From: Trichopria drosophilae
Lineage: Eukaryota > Arthropoda > Insecta > Hymenoptera > Diapriidae
Assembly (NCBI GenBank): GCA_030407085.1
Contig: CM059585.1
Span: forward strand, 115,495,501 to 115,559,500
DNA length: 64,000 nucleotides
Reading direction: 5' to 3'
Shown here piece by piece: positions 39,801 through 48,691 of this stretch (the stretch's first letter is position 1; the number at the start of each line of letters is the position of its first letter). A program made the position numbers and the translations under genes. The notes under the pieces were generated by a model. The model had not been told where the DNA came from and did no database searches. It saw nothing but the letters and a program-made list of their open reading frames with translations.

Positions 39801-42800
39801 AAATCCCAATGAAATTAATTGAGAACTGACCGAGAATTTTCGGACAAAAATGAAAATTACTTAATATATATTAAATCACTTTATACATCATTCTTTTCTA
39901 GATATACTTCGTAATCTTCAACATTACGTACCCTCGAAATAATATCGCTTCAATTGACGTAAATTTTGATTAGATTTGCACAAATTTGATGAGAATTTAT
40001 GATAATTTCCGAAAACGACGTCAGTAGCGACTAATTTATGACATGTGATGATATAATAATAATATCAGATGCGAACAATTAGATACCATTAATTAACAAA
40101 GTGACACTTGTGATTACAATGATGCCACTTCTTTAAAGATCGTATTTGATCCAGGGACAACGATGTTAAAATATGATTTATGCATTTTTAATATACATTG
40201 CAGCTGGTATATTTTTTATCAGCTACTCCAAAAACATCAAATTTTATATATGAAGTTTAATAACTATGAACTAATTGAATTTATTTTGTTTAGGTCCAAT
40301 ATCAAGTGCTCTTGTAGATAGGTATGGTTGTCGACCAGTTACGATCGCAGGTTCGATCCTGGCAAGTCTCTGTCTTTTCGCCAGTGCTTGGGCTCAAAAC
40401 GTGCTAACCCTCGATTTCACCATTGGAATCGGAACAGGTAATATAATAAATATTATTGAACACACGAATTAAAATGTAATGAAGATATATTGTACAAAAA
40501 TCACCGGTCGAACGCTCAGATTATAATCAAAAGGTCGCGGGTTCAAGTCTCGGCGTTCCTCACTTTTTTAAATTTATTTTTAAATGATAAAAAATCGTAA
40601 AAATATTCATTTCTATCACTATTGTAACAATTGAAACAAAGATTCCAACAAACACAAATTATTCTGAATTGAGGTTAATCAAACTCTAATAATTGCAACT
40701 TTTATTGAATTTTAGTTAGTATTAAACTATACTATAGCTAATTCTAAAAAATATCATTATTTACTTTTTTAAACAGAATTTTGAAAATCAGAGTCATTGG
40801 AATATATAATAATTAACTATTTATTTATGACTCTTACAGGAATGGGCTTTGGACTGATCTACTTACCTGCAATCGTTAGCGTGACTTGTTACTTCGAGAA
40901 GTATCGTGCCCTTGCAACAGGTATTGCGGTATGTGGTTCGGGTGTAGGTACAATGGTATTTGCGCCTTTAATCGAGACTTTCATCCAATGGTACGGATGG
41001 CGTGGAGCGATGATGATCACTTCCGGTTTTGTCCTCAACTGCATCATCTTCGGCGCGATGTTCCGCCCGATCGAGCCGGTCAAAGTCCCCAACGAACAGG
41101 TTCCTTTGAAGGTAACGGAGTTTAATTCCATATTCACCATTTTCTACACATTTTTTTTCAACATCTTAATCCGCTTAAAACTGTTGTCTTCAAGACAAGA
41201 GCGTGTTGATGACGAAAATATACTGTTTCTTGTTTAATGATTGAGTATCATTTAAATTTTTTATGTAGAACCGCTTTAAAGCTGAGAAAATTAGCAAAAT
41301 GGCATGGGGAAAGCCGTTGTAAATGGAAATTTTCGTAAAACTTAGTATCTGCATGAAATTTAGAATGTTTCCAATTTTTAATGATAACATGTGCTACTAT
41401 AAATGTTTTTTCTCTGTCTAGTTTCATATTCGCTCTTTAACTTCACAAGGCAATTTTTCATATATTAACTCGTGCGTAGCATACGGTGTAGGATATTCTA
41501 TAATCAGGAACCGAAGTTATATTATAATGTTGAATTTACAACAATCCTTGTCCTAAATTATATCAAAGTTATATCGTCGTTCTAAGTTATACGTTTCCAA
41601 AGTTGTACTAGAGTTTATTCTTGTTCTTTCCTCACCATATCGTTTCGCTATGCTTCGCGACATTCTCTCGTAATATTCGGCAATGATCGGAAAACGTCGC
41701 AACGCATCGGTTAGCCCCATCCTAAGTTGCATAGCCCAAAGTTCTATCACCTTTCTGAGTTACATGTTTGTTGTGTTCAAAGTTATACTGGTTTCTCCCG
41801 TTCTTTCACAACTACATTCCGACCCCCTTATTGTCCGATTGTCGAACCGCAAACTTCCATATTGTCTGCCCCACTCCTACCCACATTTATACACCCGGCT
41901 TACCGCCGAGAGGGGAATTGTACGCAGGCACTATTTGTCTCCGGTGCATCCTTTGCGCCTCAGGAGAAATTCTCCTCAGACATGTGAAGGAGGGGTGAAG
42001 CAACAAGACAATAAAGGAGTTTTCATAACAGTCAATAATAAGGGTTGGACAAATACGGATGTATCTCAGTATTATATGTGTATAGGTTAGACCTATAGTA
42101 GTATCCATCCTAAGTTGCCTAGTCCAAAGTTATATCACCTTTATAGGTTACATGTTTGTTGTGTTCGAAGTTATACGGAACGTTTTAGTTAGATATGCAC
42201 TCGCAACAAATGGGATATATAGCTTACGAGTCCATCGCCATTTTAAAAGAGTTGATCGTATATCTTAGGCCAGGGACTAATGCACACCCGCGAGGGACCT
42301 AAACGAAAATACCGAAGTGAAGTAATGAGATAGTCCTCATAATTTTGAAAGAACGGCTCATATAACTCAGGATAGTGACTACTCCATAGTAAAATCCCCT
42401 TCTAAAATCTTCTTGAACAGGTTCATAGTAAATACAACACCAACAAAGAACTAATTAAAGCGAATGTTACAACATGGTAAATGAGTCGTTCAAAGTATTC
42501 CAGAAAGGGAGGTTCTGCTGTATGGAAACAAAATAAAATTAATGTATCATTGCTTCTATTCATTGTTGACTTCCGAGTTGTTTCTAGAAAAATCGATGTA
42601 AACGCAACATCACAAGTAACTGTTTCAAACAGTTGTGTTTGTTCAGCTTCAAATCGATCGAAATGCATGCAACAGAACATATTTCAAATATGTTCCACTT
42701 TTTACAGTTCTTTGTAAAACAGTACATAACGTAGAGATTAATTTTGCACACACACTAAAATGTAGGTTGAAGTGACAAAAAATCCATTGCAGGCGGCGAA

Positions 42801-45800
42801 CGCAATGGAAGAAAATCTGAATCGTTCCATACCTGATGGAGCGAACAATGAGATGGGAGGGCGCCACCACAGTGTTCACAATGTCAATTCGACGAGCAAC
42901 AAGTACCATGATAACATTTTGCAAAATTGCGACGATTCGTCGAACAATATTCGTTCGGCTTTGAGCCAGCCAACTTTGGCGTCGCAAGAAAAGGGCAATG
43001 AAAACAACACGGAACAATCGTTCAACAGGTCGTACGGAAGCGGCATTATGAATCGTTCCGATGTTTTCTTACGAAGTAGTTTTCGTAGCATCAGCAAACG
43101 CACGTAAGTAATTTTTATATCCAATTTTATTATTTGTTATATTAATTATAGGGGGGTTGGAGTGTTCGAAAACTATTACACAGATTAATTTGGGAAGCTG
43201 CGGATCATTTTCAGTCATTTCGTGGGTAAAATCTGGAATCGGGGTCAAAATTTTGAGATATTTGAGGTTATGAACTTAAGAAAAGTCTTTTTCTTTTGTT
43301 GCTTTTAAAGTTAGGTACCGAATGCAACAAGTTTTGTTTGCCTTCTTTACTATTTGTATCATTTATTACTAGCCAGTTTTCGGGCGACATAACCTAAAAT
43401 ATTTCTCCTTACTTGATTGTGATGTCGAATTCGTATTCGACGCACATCAATAACTCCAGAAATGAGGCGCAACTTCTCAGAATATTTGCGAATAAATCTC
43501 TGGTAATAAAGCCCTGGTAAAAATGGGAGCGTTGCACGAGCGTTACTTACGAGTGACTGTAAGAGTTCCAAAGGAGTTTGATAAGCGTTTAATCCGCTTC
43601 AAGAAGCATGCCAAAAAAGTTAACAAAGAATGAATTTCGACAAAAAAACGCTTAACGTATTCTTCGATTTTTATCAGGGAACGTAAAGAGTTTTAAGAGA
43701 GAACTTAAGCGTACCAAAAGCGTGAATTTGGCCATTTTATACTCTCGTGTAACGCTTCATTTTTTTTCAGGGAGTATAAAAAGAAAACATCAATCGTCAA
43801 CATTAAGTTGCACGTTTTCATATTTCAGTAATAAAATTCAACAAAATATGGCGTTAGAATTAATGTGTTATAATTAAAATTAATATTTATTTATGTATTT
43901 GATTTACTAGTAATATTTTCCTTTTTAAAATTAAAAAAACAAACGTTGATTATAATTTTACACAAGCTTTATAAATTGCTTCATAATTACGTGATCATGG
44001 AAAATATAACCAGTCGTTACGATCGTTGTCTGAGAAATAAGAGGGAGGAGGAGTATTTTCCAACTAGTTTAGAATCCCTTTGGTCTGCGTGACGTAATTT
44101 ATGAATTCTCGCTATAATTTCCGTCAATTATTTAGATATGTGTATCCGGTGCGATATTTTCTTGAAGTTCAAAATGTTTTTTTTTTCCTAGCATATCAGT
44201 AAATTTATTTTTCATTTATTTTGACTACATTTACGTGGAATTTTCTAAGGTTCTTTTTTTTATTACAGTAAATCGTTTTGAATAATAATTGTGCTATTTT
44301 TACATAACTTACGATGGTACCTTTAAGTTAATATTAAATAACTATTAAAAGGTCAAATAAACTTTCATATCAGAAATTCTTTTAAAACGCTTCTCAACTT
44401 CCAATCAATAAAGAAAAAAACTCGCCCCGTTAGGGAATCGAACCCGGGTCTCTCGCTTACTCCGCTGACTCCTTAACCACTAGAGCACGCTTGGTACTAC
44501 ATTATTTTACGACAAATGGTTTGATTTATTAAGAAACAGCAGATATTAAATTTAATCACTTTTTTAACAATGTATATTTTTTCTGGAAATTTCATTTGTA
44601 TCTATTTTGGAGGTTATATCTGTGTGTAAAAGTTCTCCGGTCTACGGATGACGATTTTCCGCCGCCATCTTGAAAATAAGCGTGTCATTCGAGTCGCACG
44701 TCTTTGTGCACAATTTTATGTATTTACTTTCCTCGAACATAAAAATCAAAAATAATTTAAATAATTATTATAATTCAGTTATTTCAGTAATTTACTACAA
44801 ATATCACAAATTAAAATTTTATGCAAACTAATAGATTTTTTATATAATAATAACTTTTGTCTTTTATTTCGGATATAATGGTTTCAAAAATAAGACTCAT
44901 AAAATTCTTGTTTTCAAGATGGCGGCCCAAGTTCAACATTCTCATGTACGAACACTCTTTATGGAAAGAAAAAACAATTTCTGTGTTTCAAAAATGGAAG
45001 ATTGTTTATTAAACAATCGAAAGTAAGAAAAAAAAACAAAAATAATTGATTAAACAAATTATTACAGAGAATCCCTGGAAAATACAGATGACAATCTGCG
45101 ATTCAGATCGTCGATACGAAGTCTTCCAAATGGTGCCGGCCACAAGTGTTTGGACCCCGTGGAGGAGTCTTCCAGAGGGAGTAGGATGAATATATTGAAA
45201 AAGATGTTGGCGTTTTCTTTACTGAAAGACCCCATCTTCCTGCTCTTCACGATTTCTAACTTTTGTACGAGCATAGGATTCAATATTCCTTATCTTTACT
45301 TACTGGTAAGTACATTGTTATAAATTTTAGCTATCGATCAACCATAGAATAGATAACATGCAAATATTTGAGATTTAAGGGGGTTCTAAAGTAGTCCAGC
45401 ATTCTTGTGGGAATTTACGCTAAAACCCGTCAATTGAACATGAAATTTTTCAATTTTCATGCTGTATAGAAGTAATTCTAATTAGTATATATAGAGCGTT
45501 TTGGAATGATACAGCATTTAAGTGAGAAATGATGGCAAATTTCATTTATAGATTTAGTTGCCATACTCCACCGGTATTACTGTAAAACGAATTTTGTAAA
45601 GTCAAATGTATTTATTAGTGTCGTGGAATATCCATTACACAGCGATTTTACGTAGCAACTGCCTGAAATTCCTGTATTTCATCAAAAACGTTTCGACAGA
45701 AACGACCTACATCGCCATTTTGCTGAAGCGCCAAATAGCGTAACCGTCTTTCGAAATTCTGGCTGTGTTACGGTTAAAGTAATCGCTTCATCCGATCGTT

Positions 45801-47998
45801 CTTCAAATTTCAATGAAGTCGGTGCAGAAATGATGGAGAAATGCCGAAAATAAATTTCACGAAAAAATGTCGTTTAGTGGAACACTTTAGAACCCCTTAA
45901 CAATAAACATATGAATTTTAATTTATGAATCGTTTTATGTTCGGCATTTTACCTGTCAATAATTATTTTTGTAGCAACTAGCAAAAAGCGTAGAAGTACC
46001 TGAAGTAGAAGGAAGTTACTTACTGTCCTGTATTGGAATCGCCAATACCTGCGGCAGAATCATCCTGGGCTTCATTTCGGATATGCCAGGAGTTAATCGA
46101 TTATTAATTTATAATATCTGCTTATCAGTATGCGGTATTGGTACGTATTGTTCTTTCTAATGTTATTTATTTATATATTAATTTTAAAAGAATCGAAACG
46201 TTGCGCAAAACCAAAATCATTCGTATTGAAAAATGGTTGATTTCCACGTAGATCCTTCGTGGATTTGTGTGGATTTTCTACGTGCATTTTGTTTTGGATT
46301 TCCTACGCTGATTTTTAGAGATTTCATACGTAAATTCCACGTAGATCAGAATTTGACGTCTTTTAATGTTGCAAATTTTTCACTATATGAGGTGACACTA
46401 TAGGACGTTGTTGATACTCATTCGTAAATAATGTAGCATATACATATGCATTTGTTAATATGTTCAATATAAAACTACAAAAAGAGTACTAAAAGTGCTT
46501 GGCCGTTTTATACAAGAATTTTTTATTTTCGTATCGCTGAAATAATTAAATACTTAGTTGCTTTCCCTACATATGTAACAGATTTGTATTAATAGAACAT
46601 TTTTTCATTTTCAATGGTTCGCATAGTATACATGGGTTTTTTTGCATGGAATTTTCTAAAATACTTAAAAAAATCAATGTAGAATCGATATCCAGTAAAC
46701 CTAAAAATCGTCGTGGAATAAATGTAGAACAACACATAATATTGTTATGTAGATTCGACATAGAAAATCTATACAAATATATGTAGAATCCACGTAGAAA
46801 ATTCACGGATAAAGCCACGTGTAATAAATGTAGAACAACACACAAACTATTTACATAGCGTTGACTTAGAAAACCTACACAAATTTGCATAGAATTGAAA
46901 CAAATTTCAGTCCAATCCAGATAGAAAATCTAGACAAAATCTACGTAGCATGTACGTAGAAAATGCAGATATAATTCCACGTGGAATAAATATAAAGCAA
47001 TGCACAAAATATCCACGTAGAATAAATGTAGAAAATCCAGACAAATTTACGTAGAATCTACTTAGAAAATGCACAAACAAATATACGTGTAATAAATAAG
47101 GAACAAAATATAATATAATCCCATAGAATCACATAGAAAATCTACACTAATATACGTAGAATTCACGTATAAAAACCACACATACATACACGCGGAATAA
47201 ATGTAGGAAAACGCACAAACTATCTGCATAGGGTCAACTTAGAAAATCTACAGAAATTTGCAAAGAATTGAAACAAATCTAAGTAGAAACTAAGTAGAAA
47301 ATGCACATAAATCTACGTAGAATCCACGTACAAAATGCAAACCAATCCACGAGAATCATACGTAGAAAATCTACCCAAATCTGCATAGAATCTAAATAGA
47401 AAATTTACTCATGAATTCACGTGGAATAAATGCAGAACGAGACATAAAATATCTGTGGAAATTCCACGTAGAAAATTTGCACATAGATGGACGTGGAATA
47501 ATTTATAAAAAGTGATTATCTGATAAAGCATCTAATCTAATATATTAATTTTATTTACAGCAACGATAGGAAGCATATTCTGCCCAGGGTTTATTTCCCT
47601 TGCCATTTACTCGTCAATTTTCGGTTTTACAACTGGTGCTTACGTGGGCCTTACGTCTGTGATTCTAGTCGACTTGATGGGCCTGGATCTTTTAACAAGT
47701 TCTTTCGGTCTTCTACTTCTCTTCCAGGGAATCGCCTCATTTGTAGGACCCCCCTTGGGAGGTAAATCGATATCTAAATTAGTAAACGAATTAATTTTTT
47801 AAAACTATTGTACTAAACAGATCAAATTTTAAATGTGCAGGGTGGATGTTCGACGCTTTCCAGACGTACAACTATACGTTCATACTCGCCGGATCTATGA
47901 TATGGATCAGTGGAACGATGCTGTTCGCCATACCTCCGATTCAGAGGTGGTTAGAACGCAAAAACCAGCAACTACAGAAGTTAAACGCCGTTCCGTAG
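15234..47998 (+). CDS. SLC16/MCT-family monocarboxylate transporter, 9 coding exons, 594 aa
   Basis: CDS = join(15234..15408, 38949..39068, 40294..40437, 40840..41111, 42793..43103, 45068..45305, 45975..46140, 47561..47761, 47841..47998). All introns are GT-AG and phases join cleanly to 595 codons including TAG. The product is a predicted 12-helix plasma-membrane transporter of the major facilitator superfamily. Family marks are PPPPDGGWGW at residues 37-46 (MCT signature before helix 1), DRYGCR at 107-112 (loop 2-3), the YF-x-K-x-R-x-LA-x-G segment at 164-175 in helix 5, and a long hydrophilic Asn/Ser-rich loop (~238-385) between helices 6 and 7. Family members move lactate, pyruvate, ketone bodies or other monocarboxylates with protons; this one's substrate cannot be read from sequence. 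Length is slightly above the usual 450-550 aa because of the loop. The exact subfamily is unassigned. Confidence 0.93.
15787..15830. repeat. (CT)n microsatellite
   Basis: Uninterrupted CT dinucleotides followed by a slightly interrupted CT-rich tail, inside MCT intron 1. Confidence 0.9.
18957..19148. repeat. Dispersed repeat shared with 50616-50727
   Basis: The segment contains 'ttgcgcagaagcaaccaat' and 'gatctaaattggtctttccc'. It matches the reverse complement of the 50616-50727 region ('agaccagtttagatcaacg', 'ttggttgcttctgcgcaa'). An internal duplication of 'agaagcaaccaat' is present here only. It looks like a MITE-type element; no ORF. Confidence 0.6.
20590..20960. repeat. AGACCTC-family repeat fragments
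   Basis: Contains 'gagctctttaagatctctta' and 'aagacctcttggagatgac', words shared with 2812-3001 and 13895-14054. The intervening 'gccacctagcgtctttaaaag' resembles 'gcacctagggtctctggaag' at 13811-13830, so the same pair of elements recurs together. Confidence 0.45.
22194..22266. repeat. GC-rich imperfect hairpin in MCT intron 1
   Basis: 'gtaggcggagccccaact' faces 'ttaggccccgcctcctcg' across a short loop containing a perfect CACGTG. The block stands out against AT-rich surroundings. It could be the core of a small DNA transposon or a regulatory patch; neither is proven. Confidence 0.45.
23444..23595. mobile_element. ~150-bp MITE with 25-bp terminal inverted repeats
   Basis: The left end 'aggccgcccataaattacgt' and the right end (reverse complement) 'aggggctatccataaatacc' are inverted repeats, with GTAAC at both inner edges and TAA-like bases outside. 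The size, ends and flanking TAA suggest a Harbinger-like MITE. No coding capacity. Confidence 0.65.
24779..24962. mobile_element. MITE, family with TACAG(T)GCAACYCCTCGAGTTG ends
   Basis: The left 'tacagcgcaactcctcgagt' and the right reverse complement 'tacagtgcaacccctagagt' form terminal inverted repeats. Internal words ('aattgaccgtgtt', 'acacgaacgattttt', 'gtatttacaca', 'gactgctttaa') recur in order at 39114-39373, in intron 2 of the same gene, proving a dispersed family. TA probably forms the target duplication. Confidence 0.75.
24985..25254. mobile_element. 270-bp GC-rich MITE with TACAGTAGAGTCC ends
   Basis: The ends 'tacagtagagtcctggtata' and, reversed, 'tacagtagagtcccggtata' are near-perfect inverted repeats. 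The body is GC-rich for this genome and contains 'caaatat-acgagacg' words and a TGACGTCA at 25107-25114. It sits only 22 bp from the preceding MITE and starts with the same TACAGT, suggesting related transposase recognition. Confidence 0.75.
27177..28320. promoter_or_regulatory. Cluster of TCAAGGTCA-type half-sites
   Basis: Exact TCAAGGTCA occurs at 27460-27468, 27606-27614 and 28105-28113 (plus) and 27834-27842 (minus). Near matches include TCAAGGTCG at 27448, CCAAGGTCA (minus) at 27846, TGAAGGTCA at about 27795, GCAAGGTCA at about 28247 and further TGACCT words. TCAAGGTCA is the extended monomer site of FTZ-F1/SF-1 and ERR nuclear receptors. A similar but weaker series lies at 38350-38785. 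The stretch could be an enhancer or the body of a dispersed repeat that happens to contain the motif. Confidence 0.4.
28655..28860 (+). mobile_element. tRNA-derived SINE-like element, copy 1
   Basis: Contains B box GGGTTCGATTCG at 28809-28820, then 'GGGACACA' and nine T residues (28834-28842), ending in 'taataaattaaattta'. It is collinear with 31840-32005 over ~180 bp ('tggtcaacag', 'aaactcgatatccaataatc', 'tggaaggagttgatta', 'gatttacagggttcgattc'). This shows a dispersed family with a tRNA-like module at its 3' end. Confidence 0.65.
30576..31015. repeat. Inverted repeat, ~152-bp arms
   Basis: The left arm (30576-30727) and right arm (30864-31015) are near-identical inverted copies ('ttgtctaaaaatgtcattaa', 'ttgttgacaaaaagttgg', 'gaatgtaccaacattttttc'). 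The ~136-bp spacer contains an AT run and a duplicated 'attttaaaaaaatgttg' unit. The left outer flank is related to bases 1-160. It is probably a foldback element or two colliding copies of one repeat. Confidence 0.75.
31840..32005 (+). mobile_element. tRNA-derived SINE-like element, copy 2
   Basis: B box GGGTTCGATTCC at 31961-31972 sits in a CAGG/CCTG mini-stem, followed by 'GAGCGCGCCAC' and seven T residues (31985-31991). It is homologous throughout to 28655-28860. The B box and terminator are intact; an A box cannot be assigned confidently. Confidence 0.65.
34091..34799. repeat. ~700-bp polypyrimidine tract
   Basis: Almost pure T/C on the plus strand, built from TTTTC, TCTCTT and TTCTTTTC blocks with longer duplicated sub-blocks ('ttcccttcttttcttctctt' recurs several times). 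Only rare A bases interrupt. All frames in this stretch appear open (Phe/Leu/Ser on one strand, Lys/Arg/Glu on the other) and are artefacts of composition. Confidence 0.95.
36848..37100. repeat. Relative of the TTAAGGGG MITE family
   Basis: 'atggggtattaaagttctcc' and 'ttcgagctctgtacggatga' with 'ttctaattgctataaatga' resemble 39668-39900 and 45375-45500. This is a degraded copy; its right end was not located. Confidence 0.45.
38949..39068 (+). CDS. MCT coding exon 2 (residues 59-99)
   Basis: Begins after 'ccttttcag'; encodes ADGVTYSFGVFF and the rest of helix 1 into helix 2. The donor G|GTAATT leaves phase 1. Confidence 0.93.
39114..39373. mobile_element. MITE related to 24779-24962
   Basis: Inverted ends ('acccctcgcctcaagttggc' versus reversed 'acccctcgagttgacctata') and the same internal words as the intron-1 copy ('ttaactgaccgtgt', 'cacgaacgatttt', 'gtatttacaca'). 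It lies 45 bp after exon 2, in intron 2. Confidence 0.65.
39665..40140. repeat. Relative of the TTAAGGGG MITE family in MCT intron 2
   Basis: Starts 'tttaagggtgttctaaagtg', then carries 'cttcgagctctgtgaagaca' and 'ttctaattactataaacga', matching 36848-37100 closely and 45375-45500 more weakly. The right border is not clear. Confidence 0.5.
40294..40437 (+). CDS. MCT coding exon 3 (residues 99-147)
   Basis: Acceptor 'ttgtttag'; encodes GPISSALVDRYGCRPVTIAG and helices 3-4. The donor G|GTAATA leaves phase 1. Confidence 0.93.
40505..40569 (+). repeat. tRNA-Ile(UAU)-like relic in MCT intron 3
   Basis: 'ttataatc-aaaaggtcgcgg' plus 'gttcaagtctcggcg' closely follows the anticodon-to-T-arm sequence of a tRNA-Ile(UAU), with a B box GGTTCAAGTC in a CGGG/CTCG stem. 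It ends 'CCTCAC' plus six T residues (40564-40569). The anticodon stem is broken and there is no matching acceptor stem, so it is a tRNA-derived relic rather than a gene. Confidence 0.5.
40840..41111 (+). CDS. MCT coding exon 4 (residues 147-237)
   Basis: Acceptor 'ctcttacag'; covers helices 4-6 with the helix-5 signature YFEKYRALATGIAVCGSGVG at 164-183. The donor AAG|GTAACG at 41112 is preferred (phase 0). Reading through would reach a stop at about 41235 and lose the C-terminal half. Confidence 0.92.
41719..42176. repeat. Direct repeats in MCT intron 4
   Basis: A ~70-bp unit ('cctaagttgcatagcccaaa' ... 'catgtttgttgtgttcaaag') at 41719-41789 recurs at 42106-42176 with a few changes. Shorter relatives ('ctaagttatacgtttccaaa') lie just upstream near 41581. 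The sequence between is pyrimidine-rich and non-coding. Confidence 0.65.
42793..43103 (+). CDS. MCT coding exon 5 (residues 238-341, cytosolic loop)
   Basis: Acceptor 'ccattgcag'. Encodes a hydrophilic Asn/Ser/Gln-rich stretch that forms most of the central intracellular loop. The donor AC|GTAAGT leaves phase 2. This is the most lineage-specific part of the protein and carries many potential phosphorylation serines. Confidence 0.9.
43512..43772. mobile_element. 261-bp MITE with CCCTGGTAAAAA-type ends, MCT intron 5
   Basis: Inverted ends 'ccctggtaaaaatgggagcg' and, reversed, 'ccctgaaaaaaaatgaagcg', both followed by 'ttRcacgag'. A second copy lies at 53546-53777 inside the PGRP-like gene. 'gcgttt' and 'aacgc' words recur internally. 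No ORF of a transposase is present. Confidence 0.8.
44414..44492 (-). repeat. tRNA-derived relic with A-box-like and B-box sequences, MCT intron 5
   Basis: On the minus strand it reads 'ctctagtggttaaggag' (D-arm-like, CTCT/GGAG pairing, A-box-like TAGTGGTTAAGG), then 'cccgggttcgattccct' (B box), 'aacggggcgag' and seven T residues. No matching acceptor stem or clean anticodon stem forms. It is the best-preserved tRNA-like unit in the window and probably a tRNA pseudogene or SINE head. Confidence 0.55.
45068..45305 (+). CDS. MCT coding exon 6 (residues 341-420)
   Basis: Acceptor 'attattacag'; finishes the cytosolic loop and encodes helix 7 with LLKDPIFLLF and helix 8 start (SIGFNIPYLYLL). The donor CTG|GTAAGT is phase 0. 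Confidence 0.93.
45375..45900. mobile_element. 526-bp MITE bounded by TTAA, MCT intron 6
   Basis: The left end 'ttaagggggttctaaagtag' and the right end, reversed, 'ttaaggggttctaaagtgtt' form terminal inverted repeats with TTAA at both extremes. TTAA is the piggyBac target, but the rest of the end does not resemble canonical piggyBac termini. Relatives occur at 36848 and 39665 in the same gene. Confidence 0.75.
45975..46140 (+). CDS. MCT coding exon 7 (residues 421-476)
   Basis: Acceptor 'tttttgtag'; encodes the loop and helix 9 region ending LSVCGI. The donor G|GTACGT leaves phase 1. Confidence 0.92.
46243..47495. repeat. Degenerate ACGTAGAATC minisatellite, MCT intron 7
   Basis: About 1.25 kb of short, variable units built on 'cacgtagaatc', 'gtagaaaatctac' and 'cacgtggaataaatgtag' fill most of intron 7. 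Units are partly palindromic (TCTACGTAGA). A 130-bp section at about 47306-47437 recurs nearly unchanged at 50042-50178, outside the gene. Confidence 0.85.
47561..47761 (+). CDS. MCT coding exon 8 (residues 476-543)
   Basis: Acceptor 'ttatttacag'; encodes helices 10-11 with YVGLTSVILVDLMGLDLLTS, a conserved MCT segment, ending GPPLGG. The donor G|GTAAAT leaves phase 1. Confidence 0.93.
47841..47998 (+). CDS. MCT coding exon 9 (residues 543-594, stop)
   Basis: Acceptor 'aaatgtgcag'; encodes the final loop, helix 12 and a short basic cytosolic tail (RWLERKNQQLQKLNAVP), then TAG. Confidence 0.93.
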
Positions 47999-48482
47999 TG
48001 TAAATAAACTGTGCCGAATCCCGAAACTGTGATAAATTTTTGTACAATTTGCGCAATTGTATCTACAGAAGTCAATATCAAGCTCGCATCAGATATATCC
48101 TCGGTTCGTCGAACACCGCGTGGAAATTTCGCATGATATTTACAATTTATTAAGTATTTAGCGATACAACTTTAAGTTAATACGAGGAGTACGTTTTTCG
48201 TTAAAGATATTAATATATAATTTAGTTATAGTTATTTTATATTACGAGTAAGTAACATAAGGTCGGAATAATATTACGAATAAGTTCATGTATGTTTAGA
48301 TAAGTGCGAAGATTTTACATTGATTAATTAGGTAATGTAGTTTTTTTGAATTGTTGATCCATTTCGTTATGTTTGGACAATTTATAATATATCTGTACAA
48401 AATATGGGTTTCAGCGAGACTTTAGTAAATAATAGATATTTTTTAATTCAAACTGAAACGAAACATAGTAAGTTTAAGAGAT

Positions 48483-48488
48483 AATAAA
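48483..48488 (+). terminator. Candidate poly(A) signal of the MCT gene
   Basis: AATAAA about 485 nt after the stop, followed by AT-rich and T-rich sequence. An earlier AATAAA at 48003-48008 is only 5 nt past the stop and is less likely. Confidence 0.45.
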
Positions 48489-48660
48489 AAATATTCATAT
48501 TTCATGAATTACGTATGTTATTGTTGTTACCTAACCTTTTTTGATCCTGGAAACGTACGTGTTGAGATTTGGAATTAAAATTGGGATTAAAGGATTGTAG
48601 TAATTTGATAAAGCTGTGCATTTCGACGTTGGTGGCGGGTTTTCACAGGTTAGACCACTG

Positions 48661-48691
<31 letters not shown>

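Noticed and set aside
41112..41237. Alternative C-terminus by reading through the exon 4 donor
   Set aside because: Would remove helices 7-12; the GTAACG donor and intact downstream exons make splicing the better model.
43359..43571. 70-codon minus frame with a weakly transposase-like stretch (NILGYVARKL)
   Set aside because: Too short and overlapping a MITE end; similarity not strong enough to call.
40505..44492. Functional tRNA genes
   Set aside because: B boxes and T-runs are present, but acceptor and anticodon stems do not pair.
46243..47495. CRISPR-like array of short repeats
   Set aside because: Units are variable in length and sequence with no unique spacers; it is an intronic minisatellite in a eukaryotic gene.
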